A stretch of DNA of 64,000 bases from Vigna angularis (lineage: Eukaryota; Streptophyta; Magnoliopsida; Fabales; Fabaceae). Location: positions 11,316,888-11,380,887 of the forward strand of contig NC_068980.1 in the NCBI RefSeq assembly GCF_016808095.1. The letters run 5' to 3'. Positions 53,832-64,000 of this stretch are shown piece by piece. The first letter of the stretch is position 1; each line of letters starts with the position of its first letter. Under the pieces are notes generated by a model. That model did no database searches. It was not told the origin of the DNA and saw only the letters and a list, made by a program, of their open reading frames with translations. A program made the translations under genes and the position numbers.

Positions 53832-54135
53832 CTTCTTAGAGTCGGTTTTTAAAAGTTATGATTATAAAATTCACTTAATATATAATACATATTTTATAAT
53901 ATGTATTCAATTTGATTTGTTAGATATATTATTTTTATTTTATTTTTATCTTTTATTTTTAGTTAGTTTATTATTATTTTTTACTTCTTAGAGTCGGTTT
54001 TTAAAAGTTATGATTATAAAATTCACTTAATATATAATACATATGTTATAATATGTATTCAATTTCATTGGTTAGATATATTATTTTTATCTTTTATTTT
54101 TAGTTAGTTTATTATTATTTTTTACTTGCATTTTT
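53832..54135. repeat. 152-bp tandem duplication
   Basis: CTTCTTAGAGTCGGTTTTTA starts at 53,832 and again at 53,984. The two copies agree over about 150 bp apart from a few substitutions and a small deletion. Confidence 0.85.
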
Positions 54136-54380
54136 AGTTTATCTCGATCATGTTTTCTATTATAAATAAAGCATCATATATGTGTATTCAAGGAAGATTA
54201 ATCTCATACATATTTTTCACTATATTCAACTTGGTATCAAAGTCAAGTTAGAACATGTCCTAATTAGATTTAATGTTTGTTAGATAAATTGTTTCACTCG
54301 CTATCAGGTCGCTATCAGATTACCTATTAATGTCTAATCTCACACTCAATGTGTATATACCTTGGTGTGAGGGTTGTGTA

Positions 54381-54569
54381 TTGAAAGTCTCACATCGACT
54401 AGAGATAAGATCAATTTATAGTATATATGTAGGTGCAAACCCCATCTTACAAGCACAGTTTGATGAGTCGAGTTATGCTTAAAGTTCACTTCTTAACATT
54501 GTTGGGAGTCCCACATCTACTAGAGATAAATATATAATATATATGTAGGTGCAAACCCCATCAATTAGT

Positions 54570-54640
<71 letters not shown>

Positions 54641-54720
54641 TTGTATGGGTGCAAACCTTACCCTACAAGCCGGTTTTATGGGATTAAGTGTTAAAGTCTA
54701 TTTTTTAACATGGTATCTAG
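54381..54720 (+). repeat. Two adjacent copia-like LTR pieces and primer site
   Basis: GTCTCACATCGACTAGAGATAA...CTTCTTAACA (about 54,381-54,498) is followed directly by TGTTGGGAGTCCCACATCTACTAG...TTTTTTAACA (54,500-54,710). TGGTATCTAGAG, a Met-tRNA-type primer site, follows. Both share GTAGGTGCAAACCCCATC. No coding region follows. Confidence 0.6.
54573..54640. repeat. (TA)n(TG)n microsatellite inside the LTR piece
   Basis: AT run of about 44 bp passing into GT repeats of about 24 bp. Confidence 0.95.
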
Positions 54721-55299
54721 AGTCTAAGGTTCTTTAGAAAAATGTTTGTTACCACAATTAGAGCCATCGTCATCGTCGTTGTCACCATCCGACCGAAGCA
54801 TCAATTTTAATCGACAAAAACAATTTTGTTCACCATGGTTTTGCTCATCTCGGCCAAGTGACCACAACACTGTCAAGATCGCTACCATCAAAGTCCAAAC
54901 CCGCTCTCATGATCACAGTTCACATTTTTCATGCTTTCCTAGCTACTCCTGGCTACACGTGTGTCGTATCTAATGTCAACCACCTTTGTTGACTCGTTGC
55001 AACCTTCTCGTTCTAAACACTAGTAAAAAAAAGGTTTTTAAACCTGGTTAATATGTCTCGGTTTGCACAAATCCAAAGCAAATATAAATACGGTGACAGT
55101 ATTGTAATTTGAGTGAACTTATAAGCCTCGGTTCTTTGAACCGAGGTAAAATAATTATATTACCTCGGTTAGAAACACCTGAAGCGTAGGTGCGTATATT
55201 CATCGGTCGGAAGAAGAAATCGAGGCAGTAGAAGTGTATTACTTCGGTCAAGGGTATAACTCAGGCATGTTCAATATTTCTACTGCCCGAAGCAAGTTA

Positions 55300-58688
<3,389 letters not shown>

Positions 58689-58689
58689 C

Positions 58690-59001
58690 TGATAGGAATA
58701 AGAAAAGGTGGTTAGTGTATGAGAGAAGGAATAAGTGTAACTGACTATAATAAATTAACTGTCTAGGACGGTTAAGGGAGGGAGCGTGTAAGATTGTATA
58801 AATACTGGCTGGTTAGAAGAGTTATGGGTTGTTGATTGTTTAGATTGTTAACGGGTACTTACCTATTGAAGAGGGTTATGCCTCTGGGTGCTGTTTGTAC
58901 AAACCTTTTACTGTGAATACAATTGATTTCTTCCAATCTTTCTGTGTTTCTTGGAGTGAAAGTGAGAATTGATATTAGGTTCCCAAGTCTGGAACCTAAC
59001 A
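58690..59001 (+). repeat. Chromovirus 5' LTR
   Basis: 312 bp. TATAAATAC near 58,797 is a likely promoter TATA. Carries TGACTATAATAAAT, absent from the 3' LTR. Confidence 0.95.
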
Positions 59002-59050
59002 TTTGGTCCGACCTGCCGGATCCCCAATCGGAGTGTTATCGCACGTAGAG

Positions 59051-60484
59051 ATGGAGGGAAGAATGGTGGTAGGGCACTTAGAGGCGGTCGAAGTGGCAAT
59101 TACAGAGATGAAAGCTGATACGGGGGCGTTGCGACAAGAGACGGCGGCGATACGCCAGGACGTCCAGGCAATCTTGAAGGCGCTTGGAGAACGTCATCGC
59201 AATAACCACGGGAAGCAACAGGGGGAGAGTGAGTCATCGGTGAACCATAATGGTGGTGGTCCAAGCGGCGGAGGGGGAAGAAATGGAGACGGTAACCAAG
59301 GAGGTATGAGCCAATGGAGGAAACGAGTCGAATTACCAGTCTTTGAGGGGGGCGAACCTTGGGTATGGATTGGCAGAGCAGAGAAGTTTTTCGAAGTACA
59401 GAAGGTGGCGGAGGAGGAGAAACTGGAACTGGCCTTTATCAGTATGGATGGCTACGCCGGAAGCTGGTTCCGATTCTGGCGAGAGAAAACCAAGAACCTT
59501 TCTTGGGATGGGTTGAAGAGAGCTCTTGGTATCCGTTTTGGAGGAGGAACACGAGGAACGGTGTATGAAAGGCTGTCAACCATTCGACAGTCGGGACCGG
59601 TGGAGGAGTACATACGCGATTTTGAAGTTCTGGTGGGGCAGACGACCTAGATACTCGAGGAGCAGATCATGGGGTATTTCCTGTCCGGTCTGAGGGAAGA
59701 GGTGGGCGATCATGTCCGGCCACATGATCCACCGGATTTGATGACCGCCATGCGAGTGGCGAGGGATGTGGAGAAATTATGCACGAAGACCGGAGGAGGG
59801 TGGTTATCCAAGAATCAGAATTCTTGGGGGAAGGCGTCGGGTTCGGTGACGGTGCGAGGAGGAACGGCGGAAAGTGTGGGGTCTGTTAATAAAGACGCGA
59901 CACAGGGACGGAATAAGGGGCTGGCTACCAGCGGCGGAGGTGATCGGACTGTTCGCAATCTACCTTACTCGGAGTATCTTAAACGGAGGGAAGAGGGTCG
60001 TTGTTTCAGATGCGGCGGACCCTTCAGCCCCGGCCATCGCTGCCCAGAGAGGGGCCTCAAAATGCTAATTGTGGTTGAGGAAGAGGAAGAGGTCGAAGGC
60101 GAAGAAGTGTCGGAGACGAACCTTGCGACAATGGAGTTGTCGGCACTGTCCCCCGGAGGGCTGACGACACCCAAGACAATGAAGTTACGAGGACACATCG
60201 GACAAAGAGAGGTATTAATTCTAATTGATAGTGGCGCGAGCCACAATTTCATTGATCGACGGTTGGTGGAGGAACTGCGGATGACGATGACAAAAACACA
60301 GCCGTATTTGGTGAGTCTGGGGGACGGGCAGAGGAAGAGAATCAGTGGCTGTTGCGAAAAGGTAGCGTTGGAGATAGGAGAGGCTCAAGTCGTGGAACGT
60401 TTTTACATCTTCGAGCTTGGAGGGGTGGAGGTCATCTTAGGGGTAGAGTGGCTAGCAAAGCTTGGGGAGGTGACGGTGGATTAG
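59051..60484 (+). pseudogene. Chromovirus gag-protease with in-frame TAG at 59,648
   Basis: First Met at 59,051 (MEGRMVVGHLEAVEVAITEM). Gag includes GRAEKFFEVQKVAEEEKLEL, FISMDGYAGSWFRFWR and VEEYIRDFEVLVGQ. A TAG at 59,648-59,650 then stands where the frame otherwise continues without shift into ILEEQIMGYFLSGLREEV. Zinc knuckle CFRCGGPFSPGHRC near 60,004-60,045. Aspartic protease active site LILIDSGASHNFIDRRLVEE (60,217) and ILGVEWLAKLG near 60,435. A second in-frame TAG at 60,482-60,484 separates it from pol. Both are single-base-change-type lesions or read-through stops. The rest of the frame is intact. Confidence 0.88.
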
Positions 60485-60496
60485 AGAGTTTTAACG

Positions 60497-63400
60497 ATGA
60501 AGTACAGACAAGGAGATAAGAGGATAATTGTACAAGGGGATCCCACGTTAGAGAGGAGGGTGGTGGGCCCCGAAGCTTTAAAAAAAATAGATGAGGTGGC
60601 AACATGTTTTTTGGTCTGGGAGTTGGGCTTGTGCGAGACCCATACAAGCAGCCCAAAGTGTTCAGGCCTTACTGAAAAACAGAAGCAGCAGATGGGGGGT
60701 TTACTAGAACAACATGACGTGGTGTTCACGGAGCTTGAGGGGTTGCCACCTAGCAGGGAGACGGTGCATCAGATACACCTTAAAGAGGGAATTGGTCCGA
60801 TCAATGTTAGGCCGTACCGATACCCACATGTAATGAAAGATGAGATCGAGCAGCAAGTTTCGGAGATGCTCCGATCGGGGGTGATCCGTCCGAGCCATAG
60901 CCTGTACTCCAGCCCAGTAATTTTAGTTAAGAAAAAAGATGGCAGTTGGCGTTTCTGCATAGACTACAGAGCCCTGAATAGAGCGACGGTGTCGGATAAG
61001 TTTCCCATACCGGTGATAGAAGAGCTGTTGGACGAGTTAGGGGGGGCTTCCTATTTTTCTAAGGTGGACTTGAAGGCCGGGTACCACCAAATCCGCATGG
61101 CCGAGAAGGATATCGAGAAGACGGCGTTCCGCACACACCAGGGACATTACGAGTTTGTCGTGATGCCTTTCGGGCTCACCAACGCGCCGACAACATTCCA
61201 GAGCACTATGAACCATCTCTTCAAGCCCTATTTGCGGAAGTTTGTGCTCGTATTCTTCGACGATATACTGGTCTACAGTCGAACCTGGGAGGAGCACTTG
61301 GAGCACGTTGGGAAAGTCCTGTCAACACTGAGACGGGATCAGTGGGTGGCCAATCGGAGGAAGTGTGAGTTCGGGCAAACCCAAGTCAAATACTTGGGAC
61401 ACATTATCTCTCACAAAGGCGTGGAGATGGACGATGAAAAGATAAAGGCGGTGGTGGACTGGGAACGACCAAAATCAGTGAAGAGTGTGAGGGGATTTTT
61501 GGGTTTGTCGGGGTATTATCGAAGGTTCATCAGGGACTACGGCAAAATTGCCAGGCCTCTAACGGATCTATTGAAAAAGGGAGGATTTACCTGGAATGAG
61601 AAAGCAGAGGAGGCATGGCAAACGTTGAAGACAGTCGTCACGACAGCCCCGGTATTGTCCCTCCCAAATTTTCAGCAACCCTTTCACATTAAGTGTGATG
61701 CGTCGGGCAAAGGGGTTGGCGCTGTATTGATGCAGGGGAAGAAGCCGATAGCCTTTTTCAGCAAGGCCTTATCTGAAGGAGCTCTCAGCAAGTCCATTTA
61801 TGAAAAAGAACTGATGGCTCTGGTATTAGCGATCCAGCACTGGCGTCCTTATCTTTTGGGACAGAGATTCATAGTCCACACTGACCAGAGGAGCCTCCGG
61901 TATCTCTTGGAGCAGCGTATCACAACACATAATCAACAAAATTGGATAGCTAAATTGCTGGGATACGATTTTGAAATCATATATAAGGTGGGGACTACCA
62001 ACCGAGTGGCAGATGCGTTGTCCCGAAGAGATGAGGGGGTGAACGACGAAGATAAGGAGTTGTCGGTGATAGCCAGGCCCTATTGGCAAGATTTCGAAGA
62101 AGTAATGAAGGAGGTAGTCGAGGACGAGAAACTACGTAAGGTGATAGAAGAGATAGAGGTGGACCCAAATTCTCACCCAGCATACACGATAGAACATGGA
62201 AGACTGCACTACAAGGGGAGGTTGGTGTTGTCGGCGCAGTCTTCGTGGCTACCAAGATTGATGGCAGAGTTTCACCTAACGCAGATGGGGGGTCATTCAG
62301 GAGTTTACCGGACATATAGGAGGATAGCTCAGTCCTTATTTTGGGTGGGGATGAAAAAGGACATTACAGAGTTCGTGGCTAAATGTCTTGTGTGCCAACA
62401 ACACAAGTATTTAGCGTCATCACCGCAAGGATTACTACAACCCTTGCCCATTCCGAATGCAATATGGGAAGAGCTTAGCATGGATTTCGTGGTGCGGCTG
62501 CCTAAGTCTCAGGGGTACGACGCTATTTTGGTGGTGGTGGACCGACTGAGCAAGTATGCCCATTTCATACCACTCAAGCATCCTTATTCGGCAAGGACGG
62601 TGGCTGAGATTTTTCTAAGAGAAGTAGTACGATTGCATGGGATTCCAAAATCCATCGTGACCGACAGAGACCCTTTGTTCTTAAGCATGTTCTGGAATGA
62701 ATTGTTCAAAGGCCAAGGGACGCAGTTAAAAATGAGCACCGCGTATCACCCGGAGACGGACGGGCAGACAGAGGTGGTGAACCGGGTGTTAGAGGGATAT
62801 CTCAGGTGTTTCTGTTCAGAGCAGCCGAAAGGGTGGATGACTGTGTTATCGTGGGCGGAGTTTTGGTATAACACGTGCTATCAAGGGGCAATCCGATGCA
62901 CCCCTTTTGAGGCTGTTTACGGGCGAGCACCTCCCTCCTTGCACAGATTCATTCCTGGTGAATCTCTAGTGGAGGCTGTGAATCAAGAGCTTCAAACCAG
63001 GGACGAAGCTTTGAAACAATTGAAGTTTCATCTTGAGCGCGCGCAAGATCTTATGGTGCGACAAGCTAATAAAAAGAGGAGGGTTGCGAACGTGGCAGTA
63101 GGGGACTGGGTGTATTTGAAGATACGACCCCATAGGCAATCCTCGATGCCTACCAGACTCCACCCAAAGCTATCAGCCAGATACTTTGGGCCGTTTCGGA
63201 TAATTCAGATGGTAGGGGAGGCAGCCTGTAAGCTGCAGTTGCCAGAGACAGCTCGAATACATCCTGTGTTCCATGTTTCACAGGTGAAAAAGGCATTAGG
63301 AGAACATCAGGTGGAGAGGGAGTTACCACCGGACCTGCAGGCAGAGGGGCCTTCGTTTTGGCCCATGAAAATTTTGGGAAGGAGGCAGAGGACCGAAGAA

Positions 63401-63574
63401 GGAAGAAGTGTGCAGCCGGTGCTGGTCGAATGGCAACAAGGAGGGCCAGAAGGGGCCACTTTGGAAGATGAAATAACAATCAAGGAGCAGTACCCTGATT
63501 TCAACCTTGGGGACAAGGTTGATGATGAAGGGGGGGGGGGGGGGGTATTGATAGGAATAAGAAAAGGTGGTTAG
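60497..63574 (+). CDS. Chromovirus pol: RT-RNase H-integrase-chromodomain
   Basis: Open for 1,025 codons and in frame with gag. RT from about residue 105 (SSPVILVKKKDGSWRFCIDY, VVMPFGLTNAPTTFQ, catalytic FFDDILVYS near residue 253). RNase H near 395 (IKCDASGKGVGAVLMQ, FIVHTDQRSLRYL). Integrase zinc finger H..HCLVCQQHK (590-635), then catalytic Asp in LSMDFVVRLP (660), Asp in VTDRDPLF (720) and Glu in GQTEVVNRV (757). YFGPFRI is the GPY-type module. Residues about 955-1000 (MKILGRRQR...VLVEWQQGGPEGATLED) look like a chromodomain, which in this group guides insertion into particular chromatin. The end runs through the G-tract into the 3' LTR. Confidence 0.93.
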   Translation: MKYRQGDKRIIVQGDPTLERRVVGPEALKKIDEVATCFLVWELGLCETHTSSPKCSGLTEKQKQQMGGLLEQHDVVFTELEGLPPSRETVHQIHLKEGIGPINVRPYRYPHVMKDEIEQQVSEMLRSGVIRPSHSLYSSPVILVKKKDGSWRFCIDYRALNRATVSDKFPIPVIEELLDELGGASYFSKVDLKAGYHQIRMAEKDIEKTAFRTHQGHYEFVVMPFGLTNAPTTFQSTMNHLFKPYLRKFVLVFFDDILVYSRTWEEHLEHVGKVLSTLRRDQWVANRRKCEFGQTQVKYLGHIISHKGVEMDDEKIKAVVDWERPKSVKSVRGFLGLSGYYRRFIRDYGKIARPLTDLLKKGGFTWNEKAEEAWQTLKTVVTTAPVLSLPNFQQPFHIKCDASGKGVGAVLMQGKKPIAFFSKALSEGALSKSIYEKELMALVLAIQHWRPYLLGQRFIVHTDQRSLRYLLEQRITTHNQQNWIAKLLGYDFEIIYKVGTTNRVADALSRRDEGVNDEDKELSVIARPYWQDFEEVMKEVVEDEKLRKVIEEIEVDPNSHPAYTIEHGRLHYKGRLVLSAQSSWLPRLMAEFHLTQMGGHSGVYRTYRRIAQSLFWVGMKKDITEFVAKCLVCQQHKYLASSPQGLLQPLPIPNAIWEELSMDFVVRLPKSQGYDAILVVVDRLSKYAHFIPLKHPYSARTVAEIFLREVVRLHGIPKSIVTDRDPLFLSMFWNELFKGQGTQLKMSTAYHPETDGQTEVVNRVLEGYLRCFCSEQPKGWMTVLSWAEFWYNTCYQGAIRCTPFEAVYGRAPPSLHRFIPGESLVEAVNQELQTRDEALKQLKFHLERAQDLMVRQANKKRRVANVAVGDWVYLKIRPHRQSSMPTRLHPKLSARYFGPFRIIQMVGEAACKLQLPETARIHPVFHVSQVKKALGEHQVERELPPDLQAEGPSFWPMKILGRRQRTEEGRSVQPVLVEWQQGGPEGATLEDEITIKEQYPDFNLGDKVDDEGGGGGVLIGIRKGG
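63522..63545 (+). other. Chromovirus polypurine tract
   Basis: GATGATGAAGGG followed by a long uninterrupted G run, two to three bases before the 3' LTR. It primes plus-strand synthesis. Its length is likely variable or poorly sequenced. Confidence 0.85.
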
Positions 63575-63850
63575 TGTATGAGAGAAGGAATAAGTGTAAC
63601 AAACTAACTGTCTAGGACAGTTAAGGGGGGGAGCGTGTAAGATTGTATAAATACTGGCTGGTTAGAAGAGTTATGGGTTGTTGATTGTTTAGATTGTTAA
63701 CGGGTACTTACCTGTTGAAGAGGGTTATGCCTCTGGGTGCTGTTTGTACAAACCTTTTACTGTGAATACAATTGATTTCTTCCAATCTTTCTGTGTTTCT
63801 TGGAGTGAAAGTGAGAATTGATATTAGGTTCCTAAGTCTGGAACCTAACA
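63549..63850 (+). repeat. Chromovirus 3' LTR
   Basis: 302 bp, followed by target duplication AATAC. Nearly identical to 58,690-59,001. Confidence 0.95.
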
Positions 63851-63855
63851 AATAC

Positions 63856-64000
63856 AGTCATATAATATGGGTGATATGAACATGTTGCCAATTTTGAAGT
63901 GTCGGTGCATAAGTCCTTTAAAAAAAATGTAGTCATATAATATGCTTATTGGCTAGTCTTTCTTTTTATTATTGAATTTTCCAAGATACTGCCTCGGTTC
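63856..64000. other. Right flank, apparently still inside the CACTA-like unit
   Basis: AT-rich, with a TACAGTCATATAATATG / TGTAGTCATATAATATG pair at 63,852 and 63,928. It ends in CTGCCTCGGTTC, the subterminal word seen at 55,120-55,170. Confidence 0.45.

Larger units (their letters stand above)
53704..55017. other. Intergenic DNA with a tandem duplication and LTR fragments
   Basis: Holds the 152-bp tandem duplication (53,832), two adjacent copia-like LTR pieces (54,381-54,710) and a TA/TG microsatellite. The frame at 54,746-54,973 lies just after a primer-site-like TGGTATCTAGAG and is not recognisable as gag. Confidence 0.5.
58690..63850 (+). mobile_element. Ty3/gypsy chromovirus, nearly intact and young
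   Basis: LTRs 58,690-59,001 (312 bp) and 63,549-63,850 (302 bp), TGATAGGAATAAG...GGAACCTAACA. They differ mainly by a short indel and a few bases. Target duplication AATAC (58,685-58,689 and 63,851-63,855). TTTGGTCCGACCTGCCGGATC follows the 5' LTR at the primer-binding position, and a run of 14 or more G precedes the 3' LTR. One frame covers gag, protease, RT, RNase H, integrase and a chromodomain-like C-terminus, with two TAG codons. Short LTRs and 5.2 kb length recall the Reina group of chromoviruses. Clade is an inference. Confidence 0.95.

Overview
This is nuclear DNA of a flowering plant. Genes have GT-AG introns, intergenic DNA is AT-rich, and most of the window is nested plant transposons. 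Repeats such as the CTGGGCGAGCGTCC-type LTR minisatellite and the ATAATCGATTAT-bearing insertion look like a legume, possibly a Phaseoleae bean (Vigna/Phaseolus). That placement is an inference from repeat style, not from a marker gene.

Left edge (1-16,430). Positions 1-630 (minus strand) hold exons of coatomer subunit beta-prime with an internal deletion. A CACTA-type DNA transposon end follows at 2,214, abutting the 3' part of an LTR that ends at 3,217. Mostly featureless AT-rich DNA follows, then a Mutator-like element with 213-bp inverted ends (10,218-11,029) and one end of a relative (12,506-13,060). Next to it is a terpene synthase gene that has lost exons 1-2 but keeps exons 3-7 open (13,932-15,811).

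Retrotransposon block (16,437-41,635). A decayed Tat-type Ty3/gypsy element (16,437-27,416) has a doubled 5' LTR, gag-PR-RT-RH-second RH-IN remains, an 83-bp tandem array and an antisense ORF broken by a further insertion. Next is a Ty1/copia element on the minus strand (27,989-38,924, target duplication AAAGC). It is split by a 7-kb LTR element that carries only gag and protease (29,710-36,676, duplication ATCTG). A gag-only copia-type derivative follows (39,113-41,635, duplication TCTAG).

Gene island (44,600-47,053). A complete seven-exon TPS-a-type terpene synthase encodes 565 aa. Its exons 3-6 match the truncated copy in length to the base, so the two are duplicates now separated by about 29 kb that includes the retrotransposon block. 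The intact enzyme has RDR, DDxxD and NSE/DTE metal-binding motifs and no obvious plastid peptide, so a cytosolic sesquiterpene synthase is the best guess.

Right part (47,844-64,000). A CACTA element (47,844-53,700, duplication TAA) has an array of hairpin-forming subterminal repeats and contains a rearranged gag-type LTR element. A third CACTA-like end at 55,018 starts a unit that appears to run off the window. It holds GC-rich sequence, a single exon of a CDPK-related kinase, and a young, nearly intact chromovirus (58,690-63,850, duplication AATAC) whose gag-pol frame is interrupted only by two in-frame TAG codons.

Only the second terpene synthase looks like an intact host gene. Almost everything else is mobile DNA or gene fragments. 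The main theme is transposons inserted in one another, some apparently carrying host gene pieces.
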